Source: an uncultured Lachnospiraceae bacterium
Lineage (GTDB): Bacteria; Bacillota; Clostridia; Lachnospirales; Lachnospiraceae
Length of the DNA: 64,000 nt
Direction: 5' to 3'
NCBI GenBank assembly: GCA_910579505.1
Contig: CAJTTZ010000014.1
Span: 24,615-88,614 of the forward strand
Under the pieces are notes generated by a model that had not been told where the DNA came from, searched no databases, and saw only the letters and a list, made by a program, of their open reading frames with translations. A program made the position numbers and the translations under genes. Each line of letters begins with the position of its first letter. The stretch's first letter is position 1. Positions 51,695 through 59,836 of the stretch are shown here, piece after piece.

Positions 51695-54271
51695 ATGATG
51701 GATGATAAGATTTTTGATAAGATAGAGGACGTCGATCTTAAGAAAAAGATGGAAGATTCTTATATCGACTATGCCATGAGCGTTATTGCTGCCCGTGCGC
51801 TGCCGGATGTGAGAGACGGTCTGAAACCTGTACAGCGCCGTGTCCTCTATTCCATGATCGAATTGAATAACGGGCCGGATAAGCCGCACAGAAAAAGCGC
51901 CCGTATCGTCGGTGATACCATGGGTAAATATCATCCTCATGGAGACAGTTCCATTTATGGCGCGCTGGTAAATATGGCGCAGGACTGGTCTACCAGATAT
52001 CCGCTTGTGGACGGGCATGGGAATTTCGGTTCCATGGACGGCGATGGAGCGGCGGCGATGCGTTACACGGAAGCACGCCTCAGTAAAATCTCCATGGAAC
52101 TTCTGGCGGATATCAACAAAAATACCGTGGATTTTGTGCCAAACTTTGACGATACGGAGAAAGAACCTGTGGTTCTGCCTAGCCGTTATCCGAATCTTCT
52201 GGTAAACGGAACGACAGGTATCGCGGTTGGTATGGCTACCAACATTCCGCCTCACAATCTGCGTGAAGTGACGAATGCCGTTGTTAAGATTATTGATAAT
52301 CAGATAAATGAGAGCAGACAGACAGATCTGAATGAATTGTTACAGGTTGTCAAAGCGCCCGATTTTCCCACCGGCGGCATTATCTTAGGGACGAAGGGTG
52401 CGGAGGAAGCATATCGTACAGGACGCGGTAAAGTGAGAGTCCGCGCGGTCACGGAAATCGAGACGATGGATAATGGAAAGAGCCGTATTATCGTGACGGA
52501 GCTTCCTTATATGGTAAATAAGGCGAATCTGATTTTAAAGATTGCCGATCTGGTAAAGCTGAAAAAAATCGACGGTATCACAGACTTGCGTGACGAGACA
52601 AACCGCGAAGGTATGAGAATCGTGATCGAGCTGAGAAAGGATGCCAATGCAAATGTCATCCTGAACCAGCTTTATAAGCATACGCAGCTGCAGGATTCTT
52701 TCGGCGTCATCATGCTTGCCCTGGTGAATAACGAGCCGAAGGTGATGAACCTTCTGGATATGCTCACCTACTATCTTGATCACCAGAAAGATGTGGTGAC
52801 GAGAAGGACGAAATATGATCTGGATAAGGCTGAGGAGAGGGATCATATTTTACAGGGTCTGCTCATTGCTTTAGATAACATAGACGAAGTGATCCAGATT
52901 ATGAGAAGCAGCCGCACTACTGCTATCGCGAAGGAGAGATTGATGGAGCGTTTCGGGCTTTCCGACGCACAGGCACAGGCGATAGCGGATATGCGTCTGC
53001 GCGCCTTGACGGGTCTGGAGAGGGAAAAGCTTGAGAATGAGCATGAAGAACTCCTTAAAAAGATTCAGGAGTTAAAGGCGATTCTGGCGGATGAAAAACT
53101 GCTCCTTGGCGTGATCAAGGAAGAAATGCTGATTACCGCTGAAAAGTACGGCGATGACAGAAGAAGCAAGATCGGATTTGACGTTTATGATATCAATATG
53201 GAGGATCTGATTCCGAGGGATAATACGGTCATTGCCATGACCAGCCTCGGCTATATCAAGCGCATGACGGTAGATAATTTCAAGTCCCAGAACCGTGGCG
53301 GCAAGGGCATCAAGGGAATGCAGACCATTGAGGAGGATTATATTGAGGACCTTCTCATGACGACGACCCATCATTACCTCATGTTCTTTACGAACTACGG
53401 CAGGGTATACCGTCTGAAAGCATATGAGATTCCCGAGGCGAGCCGTACCGCGAGGGGTATTGCGATTGTCAATATTTTGCAGTTAAATCCTGGCGAAAAA
53501 ATATCGGCTATGATCCCGATCAAAGATTACGAAGAGAACAAAAACCTCTTTATGGTGACAAAACGCGGCATTGTGAAAAAAACTTCCATCATGGAATTTT
53601 CCAATGTCAGGAAAAACGGTCTGGCTGCTATCAATCTGCGTGATGATGACGAACTGATTGAGGTAAAAACGACTTCCAGTGAGACAGATATTTTCCTTGT
53701 CACGAAACATGGCATGTGTATCCGCTTTAAGGAGACGGACGTAAGACCTACCGGCAGGTCTTCGATGGGTGTGATCGGCATGAATCTGTCTGACAGGGAT
53801 GAAATTGTAGGTATGCAGTTAGACCATCAGGGAGATTCCCTTCTGATCGTGTCGGAAAACGGCATGGGCAAGCGGACATATCTGGAAGAGTTTACCGTAC
53901 AAAAGCGTGGCGGCAAGGGGTTAAAGTGTTATAAGATCACAGAGAAGACGGGAAATGTGGTCGGCGTAAAAGCTGTCAATGACGATCACGAAATTATGAT
54001 GATTACCACGGAAGGTATCATCATCCAGCTCCGTATGGAAGATATCTCAACCTTAGGCAGAATCACTTCCGGCGTGAAGATGATCAATCTGGACGATAAC
54101 GTGAAAGTGGCGAAAATTGCCAAAGTCCGGGAAAAGATCAGCAACGGTGAGGAAGAGTTTGAAAATATCGACGATGCCATGGAGGAGATACCCGAGGAGG
54201 AGAAGTATAATCTTCCTGATGATTATGATGATGGGAAAGAATTAAACTTACCTAAAGAAGAAGAGGATTAA
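51695..54271 (+). CDS. gyrA: DNA gyrase subunit A
   Basis: 858 residues. Catalytic Tyr in AAMRYTEARLSK (about residue 126), quinolone-region sequence HPHGDSSIYGALV, coiled coil near 375-480, and a C-terminal beta-pinwheel that starts with the GyrA-box QNRGGKG. A strongly acidic tail ends the protein (EEIPEEEKYNLPDDYDDG). Serine is present at the main quinolone position; the Asp87-equivalent is Gly, which I believe is common in relatives. AAAGG precedes the start. Confidence 0.97.
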   Translation: MMDDKIFDKIEDVDLKKKMEDSYIDYAMSVIAARALPDVRDGLKPVQRRVLYSMIELNNGPDKPHRKSARIVGDTMGKYHPHGDSSIYGALVNMAQDWSTRYPLVDGHGNFGSMDGDGAAAMRYTEARLSKISMELLADINKNTVDFVPNFDDTEKEPVVLPSRYPNLLVNGTTGIAVGMATNIPPHNLREVTNAVVKIIDNQINESRQTDLNELLQVVKAPDFPTGGIILGTKGAEEAYRTGRGKVRVRAVTEIETMDNGKSRIIVTELPYMVNKANLILKIADLVKLKKIDGITDLRDETNREGMRIVIELRKDANANVILNQLYKHTQLQDSFGVIMLALVNNEPKVMNLLDMLTYYLDHQKDVVTRRTKYDLDKAEERDHILQGLLIALDNIDEVIQIMRSSRTTAIAKERLMERFGLSDAQAQAIADMRLRALTGLEREKLENEHEELLKKIQELKAILADEKLLLGVIKEEMLITAEKYGDDRRSKIGFDVYDINMEDLIPRDNTVIAMTSLGYIKRMTVDNFKSQNRGGKGIKGMQTIEEDYIEDLLMTTTHHYLMFFTNYGRVYRLKAYEIPEASRTARGIAIVNILQLNPGEKISAMIPIKDYEENKNLFMVTKRGIVKKTSIMEFSNVRKNGLAAINLRDDDELIEVKTTSSETDIFLVTKHGMCIRFKETDVRPTGRSSMGVIGMNLSDRDEIVGMQLDHQGDSLLIVSENGMGKRTYLEEFTVQKRGGKGLKCYKITEKTGNVVGVKAVNDDHEIMMITTEGIIIQLRMEDISTLGRITSGVKMINLDDNVKVAKIAKVREKISNGEEEFENIDDAMEEIPEEEKYNLPDDYDDGKELNLPKEEED

Positions 54272-54281
54272 AATTGTTGTT

Positions 54282-54435
54282 TATTGAGGACGTTGTATCA
54301 TTCAACGCAGACCCGTTTTCGCTTCGCAAAAAACGCAACGGTATTAGACTCGTTGAGTTGCATAGCAACTCAGAACCTCGTCAAGTAACGGCGTCTTTTG
54401 AAAGTCTGCTTATAAATGATACAACGTTCTCAATA
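54282..54435. repeat. 154-bp nested palindromic element after gyrA
   Basis: Outer arms of 21 bp (54282-54302 and 54415-54435) pair with a single G-T wobble. GCAGAC (54307) pairs with GTCTGC (54404). Inside are TGAGTTGC-ATA-GCAACTCA (54354-54372) and TTTTCGC-TTC-GC-type hairpins. No coding capacity or T run is present. It resembles the 5657-5780 element in design and in the sequence GCAGAC-[TC]CG...GCTTCGC. Confidence 0.85.
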
Positions 54436-54467
54436 TGTAAATAGTAAAGAATATATGGTATAAAAAT

Positions 54468-55337
54468 ATGATAGATTACAAAATAGCTGTCATAGGCGAT
54501 ATTCACAGTAACTATGTGGGACTTGAGAGGTGTATTGAACATGCCTTAAAACAGAACCCGGACGAGTTTTTGTTTCTTGGGGACTATATCAGCGACTGTC
54601 CCTATCCACAGAAAACAATGAAGATTGTCTATGAGATGGATCGCGAGTATAAGTGCCGTTTTATCCGGGGAAACCGGGAAGATTATATGTTGAACCACAG
54701 GAAAAATTCGGGGGAGAGGTGGACGTATTCTTCCGCCAGCGGTAGTTTGCTTTATACCTATGAGAATCTGACAGAACGGGATTTTCAATTTTTTGAAAGC
54801 CTTGCCATTCAAGGTTATTATGAGAGAGAGGGATATCAGCCTTTTCGGTACTGTCATGGATCTTTTTCGCGCTCCAATGAGATATTGGAACCAGATGGTG
54901 AGAATACCATCCAGCTTATGAAAAGTCTGGATGTTGATTTGCTGGTGTCCGGGCATGTGCATTTTCAGGAAGAGAAAGTGTATGACGGCAAAAAAATACT
55001 GCATCCCGGTGCGGTGGGGGTTTCATGGTACTTTGACGGAAAAACACAGTACATGATGCTGCATGGGACAAAAGTCGGATGGGAGGCGGAATTTTTTCAA
55101 CTGGATTACGATGTGGAAAGACTTGTGAAAGATTTTGAACTTTCCGGGTTACATGAGAAAGCGCCGGCATGGTCGAAAATTACGATAAACACGCTCCGCA
55201 CAGGAACCGACCGCAATCTGGCGTGTCTGACACGCGCAAGCGAGTTGTGTAAGGAGGCGGAAGGAGCTGTAGTCTGGCCGGATATTCCCGAGAAATACTG
55301 GCAGCAGACTTTGAAGGAATTTGGGATTGGGGATTAG
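54468..55337 (+). CDS. calcineurin-like metallophosphoesterase
   Basis: 289 residues. Metal-binding motifs AVIGDIHSNYVGLE (D-x-H), FLGDYISD (GD), RGNRED (GN-E/D) and SGHVHFQEE (GHxH) are all intact in order. Such proteins are phosphodiesterases or phosphatases of broad range (YfcE-like). A C-terminal 80-residue region with LVKDFELSGLHEKAPAW follows. The ribosome-binding site is weak. It ends at a terminator shared with the convergent XRE gene. Confidence 0.88.
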   Translation: MIDYKIAVIGDIHSNYVGLERCIEHALKQNPDEFLFLGDYISDCPYPQKTMKIVYEMDREYKCRFIRGNREDYMLNHRKNSGERWTYSSASGSLLYTYENLTERDFQFFESLAIQGYYEREGYQPFRYCHGSFSRSNEILEPDGENTIQLMKSLDVDLLVSGHVHFQEEKVYDGKKILHPGAVGVSWYFDGKTQYMMLHGTKVGWEAEFFQLDYDVERLVKDFELSGLHEKAPAWSKITINTLRTGTDRNLACLTRASELCKEAEGAVVWPDIPEKYWQQTLKEFGIGD

Positions 55338-55360
55338 ACAGAAAAAATGAATCGAATAAA

Positions 55361-55396
55361 AAAAGGTTCCTGCATCGAAAAGCGGGAACCTTTTTA
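55361..55396. terminator. bidirectional terminator between phosphoesterase and XRE genes
   Basis: AAAAAGGTTCC (55361-55371) and GGAACCTTTTT (55386-55396), a perfect 11-bp stem with A and T runs, between convergent genes. Confidence 0.9.
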
Positions 55397-55406
55397 TGTA
55401 CATTTC

Positions 55407-56342
55407 TTAGTTTTCTTCCTCGTTATTACGGTTAATGACCATAGATACGATACCGCAGGCAATACCGAAAATGGGATAGACCACCCATGCTCTGTGCCAT
55501 AAATTTCCGAGAAAACCGCATCCGAGATAGATCATGGTAGCCACCATCATAATGCTGCCGCAGATAATACCGATTTTTTTACCGTTTTTGTAGGTCTGCG
55601 AATTGTGGTCGTGCATCAGATTGTATTGCTCAATATTGTATTTGCCATCCTGTGTGCCTGCGTAGGTAAACAATATCACAGCTATGGTTACAAGGAACAT
55701 AAACAGGGCGCCGCTCAACATGTCAAGATCAATGCTGTCCCGTATAATGTGATAGGGTGAGATGACAGCATCAATTGTCGTCGCTAAAATCATGCCGAAA
55801 ATAATAAGAACGACCCCGGTTGTGATAAATTGTATCAGTTTTTTGTGAAAAGCCTCTTTTTCTTCATCCGAATAAAAATTTTCTATGTATGGATATTTCT
55901 TTTCAAAGTAACTTCTCTGTAAGCTGGAAACGATAAAAATCGCTACGGCCGCTATTACGAAGAAAAGAAATATAATGCCGGAAAGCTCTTCCATATCAAA
56001 AGCCTGTATGTGAGAAAAAAACGCATCTAAAAACAGCATAAGAGTAACCCCGCCTAAAATCAGTCCCACGCCTGTCGTGATTCTTCTGCTGAATTGATTC
56101 ATAAACTGATCATAGTTGCATTTGTCCTCCACATACTGCGAGCTGATATCTTTCTGTACCAGGTCATCCAGACTGCAGTTAAAAAGACTGGCAAGCTGCA
56201 AAAGCTTATCCATTTCCGGGTAGGTCGTATCCGACTCCCATTTGGAAACGGACTGTCTTGATACTTCTAAAGATTCTGCCAGTTGTTCCTGTGTGATGTT
56301 GTCCCGTTTTCTTAAAAATTGTAAGTTTTGTCCTAAGCTCAT
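55407..56342 (-). CDS. XRE-family regulator with multi-helix membrane domain
   Basis: About 311 residues from the ATG at 56342, seven bases after AGGAGA; the frame is open another 21 codons without support. An N-terminal helix-turn-helix (MSLGQNLQFLRKRDNITQEQ, LAESLEVSRQSVSKWESDTT) occupies 1-65. About six membrane helices follow in pairs (TTGVGLILGGVTLMLFLDAF, LSGIIFLFFVIAAVAIFIV, FITTGVVLIIFGMILATTID, GALFMFLVTIAVILFTYAG, IGIICGSIMMVATMIYLG, and the last one). It is a membrane-bound transcription factor; the signal is unknown. A structured leader precedes it. Confidence 0.87.
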   Translation of the reverse strand: MSLGQNLQFLRKRDNITQEQLAESLEVSRQSVSKWESDTTYPEMDKLLQLASLFNCSLDDLVQKDISSQYVEDKCNYDQFMNQFSRRITTGVGLILGGVTLMLFLDAFFSHIQAFDMEELSGIIFLFFVIAAVAIFIVSSLQRSYFEKKYPYIENFYSDEEKEAFHKKLIQFITTGVVLIIFGMILATTIDAVISPYHIIRDSIDLDMLSGALFMFLVTIAVILFTYAGTQDGKYNIEQYNLMHDHNSQTYKNGKKIGIICGSIMMVATMIYLGCGFLGNLWHRAWVVYPIFGIACGIVSMVINRNNEEEN

Positions 56343-56365
56343 AATGTAATCTCCTGTTCTTTTTT

Positions 56366-56454
56366 CCGCGAGCAATGAGCCAGGCGGATGTGTGAGCACA
56401 TCCATTTGGCGAATGCCGCGAGAGTTTAATACCCTGCAGCTAGCTGCGGGGTAT
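56366..56454. repeat. structured 5' region of the XRE gene
   Basis: GGATGTG-TGAG-CACATCC (56386-56403), flanked by GCCA/TGGC and CGCG/CGCG pairings, then ATACCCTGCAGC-TA-GCTGCGGGGTAT (56429-56454, one wobble). It lies between the flavin-reductase stop and the XRE start, and may include the terminator of the former. Confidence 0.65.
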
Positions 56455-56623
56455 TTGACTTGTGCCGGCTATGGTCATATTGTAGGATAGCGGGGATGTA
56501 AAGACCATCAATTTTATGTTGCTTTTAAATATTTTCATGTAAAGTTTCGGTTGCATCCCCGTAAATACGGCGTTTTTGACGATAGCGGAACAAAATAGAA
56601 GATTCGACACTGAATCGTTACAA

Positions 56624-57226
56624 TCAGACAATTTTTTCAAAATCTTCGATGCCGTGTTTGCACCATGGGCAGATAAAATCGGGCGGAAGTTCTTCTCCTT
56701 CATAGACATAGCCGCAGACTATGCAGCGCCATCCCTTTGCGGCGGATGCTTCCGGCTTCGGTTTTACAAATTCATGGTAGTAGGAATAGGTCATTGCCTT
56801 TTCGTCAGAAATGACATCACAGTCGTTTACCGAGCAGATAAAGAGCATATGGGTTCCCAGATCCACCGTATTGGTCACTTTACAGTCGATAAAAGCCGTG
56901 GTGTGCTCTTTGAGGTAAGGGAGTTCCTGCCCTGTCATTGCAAAAGGATAGTCTACGAATTTATCGGTCTCGCGTCCACTCTGGAAACCGAAATGTTTGA
57001 AAAGGGAAAAGGGCGCTGTCTCGGAAAGCACGGACAGAGATACCATATTCGATTTCTGTATGATCTCGCAGGTCAGATTCTCTTTGTTGACTGCAACTGC
57101 AATCTGCAGGGGGCTGCTTGTCACCTGCATCACCGTGTTTACGATACAGCCGTTCATCTTTGTGTCAAACTTGGATGATGCCACATAAAGACCGTAGGAT
57201 AATTGAAATAAAGCATTGGTATTCAT
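56624..57226 (-). CDS. flavin reductase-like protein fused to rubredoxin
   Basis: About 200 residues from the ATG at 57226, after AGGAGA. N-terminal flavin reductase/FMN-binding split-barrel (LFQLSYGLYVASSKFDTKMN through SETAPFSLFKHFGFQSGRET), then a C-terminal rubredoxin-like domain CIVCGYVYEGEELPPDFICP-WCKHG with the four iron-ligand cysteines (CxxC...CxxC). Rubredoxin and flavin domains in one chain suggest oxygen or ROS detoxification in an anaerobe, as in high-molecular-weight rubredoxins. Confidence 0.9.
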   Translation of the reverse strand: MNTNALFQLSYGLYVASSKFDTKMNGCIVNTVMQVTSSPLQIAVAVNKENLTCEIIQKSNMVSLSVLSETAPFSLFKHFGFQSGRETDKFVDYPFAMTGQELPYLKEHTTAFIDCKVTNTVDLGTHMLFICSVNDCDVISDEKAMTYSYYHEFVKPKPEASAAKGWRCIVCGYVYEGEELPPDFICPWCKHGIEDFEKIV

Positions 57227-57449
57227 AATGATCTCCTTTACGTTTCCATCTGTTTTTATTATGTGAAAAAGCAGATGTATTATTCGTTTTGACTGCCTTT
57301 TCCGCATTTATCTTATTATAGATACGCCTTATTTATTTGTAAAGGGTCGGCTGTACGATCAAAAAATAAATTGTAAAATAATGTATTTAAAGTATAATGA
57401 TAGTATGTTAAAAAAACGGGTCAGCTATAAGCAGAGAGGAGAACAAGTT

Positions 57450-58085
57450 TTGGAAATTCAATTCCAGTCACGTTGGTTTGAGAAATGTATCAGGGACTAT
57501 CTGGGGATTGCAGATAGAAAAATTACGACAGAAGATGTCAGCGTTATCAAATATTTGTATGTGAGTACAACTGACGGTTATTTTTTAGGATTTGGCAAGG
57601 GCGATCTGCCTGCAAATTTCGAATTTTCAGATGCGGGAGATGAGTGGTTCTGCCGTTGTCTGTCAGATACGGGAAAATATCATACAGTAGAAGACTTTAT
57701 TGAAATAAGGGAATGGGAAGACAGTAAAGAACTTCTAATTAAGAGAGAACTTTTAGATGAAGAAAGTGAAGATGAGGATTCATCAGATATGCAGGATTTT
57801 GAGAGCAGCGTCAAAATTTATGAGCCTGAAGAAAATGATTTTGACGGGCTTGTGAGGAATGAAATGACGTATGATTATGGAATACTTTATCCCGAAGACT
57901 TTGCACATCTGAAAAATCTGGAAGTTGTGCGTCTCATGTCCTGTGAGACAGAAATTCATAGTTTGGCGTTTTTAGAATCGTTGTCTAAAATACGTGTTTT
58001 AGAAGTGGGACAGGTAAGGTTACATACGCTTGAAGGTTTAGAAAAAATAATTGGGCTTGAAAAGCTTTGTATATGGGCAAATTAA
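57450..58085 (+). CDS. hypothetical protein with acidic middle and leucine-rich-repeat-like end
   Basis: About 211 residues if translation starts at the TTG at 57450 (AGGAG eight bases upstream); an ATG at 57381 would add 23. The N-terminal ~110 residues are a beta-rich domain (KYLYVSTTDGYFLGFGKGDL). A very acidic linker (DEESEDEDSSD) follows. The C-terminal 70 residues resemble two or three leucine-rich repeats (FAHLKNLEVVRLMSCETEI, LAFLESLSKIRVLEVGQVRL, GLEKIIGLEKLCIWAN). I do not recognise a family. No signal peptide. A terminator follows. Confidence 0.6.
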   Translation: MEIQFQSRWFEKCIRDYLGIADRKITTEDVSVIKYLYVSTTDGYFLGFGKGDLPANFEFSDAGDEWFCRCLSDTGKYHTVEDFIEIREWEDSKELLIKRELLDEESEDEDSSDMQDFESSVKIYEPEENDFDGLVRNEMTYDYGILYPEDFAHLKNLEVVRLMSCETEIHSLAFLESLSKIRVLEVGQVRLHTLEGLEKIIGLEKLCIWAN

Positions 58086-58126
58086 GTTCCTATTATTAAA
58101 AATATATCTGGCTTTAATACAGAAAG

Positions 58127-58157
58127 GCAGAGATTCGGAAGAGTCCCTGCTTTTTTT
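58127..58157 (+). terminator. terminator after the leucine-rich ORF
   Basis: GCAGAGA...TCCCTGC stem with one mismatch followed by seven T residues. Confidence 0.75.
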
Positions 58158-58274
58158 CTGCCCGATGAAATGGTCATAATCCCGGTATATTGCAAATATA
58201 ATGAAAATAAGGGCGCCTATTTCACCGAATTTGCAAATCCGAAAAAAAGAGGATAAAATAGGAGATATTGTAAT

Positions 58275-59705
58275 ATGAAGGACGAAAACAATATTTCAAA
58301 AGCGATAGAGGAAAGACAAGAGAAGGATATGAAATTCGAGAGTGCGGAACAAAAGAGACATTATATGTTGGAAGAACCGGTGGAAAAACTGGTCTGCCGT
58401 CTGGCAATGCCTACCATATTAAGTATGCTTGTCACTTCGTTTTATAACATGGCGGACACTTTTTTTGTGGGAAAACTTGATACCCAGTCTACGGCAGCGG
58501 TGGGGATTGTCTTTTCCCTGATGGCGATCATTCAGGCGATTGGGTTTTTGTTCGGGCACGGTTCCGGCAATTTTATTTCCCGGAAATTAGGTGCAGGCGA
58601 GATAGAGGAAGCGGAGAAAATGTCCTCTGTCGGTTTTTTTACTTCCTTTTTGGCAGGCGTGGCAATTATGGTGGGATGTATGTTTTTTATCGAACCGCTC
58701 TCCTATCTGCTCGGTTCCACGGAGACGATCCAGCCGTATACAGTGGCCTATCTGCGGATCATTCTGATCGGTGCGCCCGCCATGACGGCGTCTTTGGTGT
58801 TAAATAACCAGATGCGTTTTCAGGGGAGCGCTTTTTATGCCATGATCGGTATCGTGTCGGGCGCGGTGATCAATATTGTGCTGGATCCAGTTCTGATTTT
58901 CTGGTGTGGCATGGGCGTTGCCGGAGCGGCTCTTGCCACGACCGTAAGCCAGTATTTAAGTTTCTTTTTCCTGTTAATTATGATAAGGCGGGGCGGAAAT
59001 ATTCAGATTCGTTTTCAGAATTTTAAGCCAAGCCTGCATTTTTTTGTCGAAGTGATCCGGGGCGGGATTCCCTCTTTGTTCCGGCAGGGGTTAGCCAGTG
59101 TTGCTACAATTTGTCTGAACCATGCGGCGGGCGTGTACGGCGATGCGGCGATTGCGGGCATGTCTATTGTGTCGCGTATTATGATGTTTGCCAATTCCGC
59201 GCTGATCGGTTTCGGGCAGGGCTTTCAGCCCGTGTGCGGTTTCAATTACGGGGCGAAGCGGTATGAGCGTGTGCTGAAGGCGTTTGGCTTTTGCGTGAAG
59301 GTGGCTTTCGTCTGCCTTCTGGGTATGGCGGTTGTGGTGTATATCTTTGCTCCCCAGCTTGTGACCGTTTTTAGAAAGGACGACCCGGACGTTATCATGG
59401 TAGGGACAGCGGCGCTGCGCTATTCCGTGATTGCCTTTCCGTTAGCTGCGTGGATTATCATGTGTAATATGATGCTGCAGTCTATCGGCAAAGGATTGAA
59501 GGCGTCCATCGTTGCTTCCGCCAGACAGGGTATTTTCTTCCTGCCTCTCATTGCAATTCTGCCGTATTTTTTCGGGCTTGCGGGAGTGGAAGCATGTCAG
59601 GCGGTGTCGGATTTCTGCGCGCTCACGGTTTCGATTCCGCTCGGAGTGAGTGTGATCAGGGAAATGAAACGGGAGGAGAGGGAAGAAAACGATAGTACTT
59701 TGTAA
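58275..59705 (+). CDS. MATE family multidrug/sodium antiporter
   Basis: 476 residues with twelve membrane helices in two homologous halves, preceded by a charged 30-residue N-terminal tail. MATE landmarks are SMLVTSFYNMADTFFVGKLD near 50, GAGEIEEAE, and the duplicated arrangement in GFGQGFQPVCGFNYGAKRYE near 320. It exports drugs or metabolites in exchange for cations. GGAG lies ten bases before the ATG. Confidence 0.95.
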   Translation: MKDENNISKAIEERQEKDMKFESAEQKRHYMLEEPVEKLVCRLAMPTILSMLVTSFYNMADTFFVGKLDTQSTAAVGIVFSLMAIIQAIGFLFGHGSGNFISRKLGAGEIEEAEKMSSVGFFTSFLAGVAIMVGCMFFIEPLSYLLGSTETIQPYTVAYLRIILIGAPAMTASLVLNNQMRFQGSAFYAMIGIVSGAVINIVLDPVLIFWCGMGVAGAALATTVSQYLSFFFLLIMIRRGGNIQIRFQNFKPSLHFFVEVIRGGIPSLFRQGLASVATICLNHAAGVYGDAAIAGMSIVSRIMMFANSALIGFGQGFQPVCGFNYGAKRYERVLKAFGFCVKVAFVCLLGMAVVVYIFAPQLVTVFRKDDPDVIMVGTAALRYSVIAFPLAAWIIMCNMMLQSIGKGLKASIVASARQGIFFLPLIAILPYFFGLAGVEACQAVSDFCALTVSIPLGVSVIREMKREEREENDSTL

Positions 59706-59721
59706 ATAGGCAGATTATAAT

Positions 59722-59773
59722 TTTAGTATATTATGATTTAGTAGTTTATATTTTAGTAATTTATACTTTAGTA
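59722..59773 (+). promoter_or_regulatory. four 15-bp iterons upstream of the ATPase promoter
   Basis: TTTAGTA occurs at 59722, 59737, 59752 and 59767, an exact 15-bp period, with the last eight bases of each unit partly conserved (TTTATA-like). A degenerate fifth unit overlaps the -35 box. This is a probable protein-binding array. Confidence 0.8.
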
Positions 59774-59781
59774 AATCGTAA

Positions 59782-59810
59782 TTGACTAAAATAAAATGAT
59801 ATGGTATATT
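59782..59810 (+). promoter_or_regulatory. promoter of the AAA ATPase gene
   Basis: TTGACT (59782-59787), 17-base spacer, TATATT (59805-59810), directly downstream of the iterons and 26 bp before the start codon. Confidence 0.85.
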
Positions 59811-59836
59811 ATTGAGTAACAGGAGGGGTACAAGCT

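Noticed and set aside
51920..51990. Gly at the GyrA position equivalent to E. coli Asp87, which could be read as a quinolone-resistance change.
   Set aside because: The main Ser83 equivalent is intact, and I recall the GDSSIYGAL sequence as normal in related Clostridia; without an alignment it should not be called a mutation.
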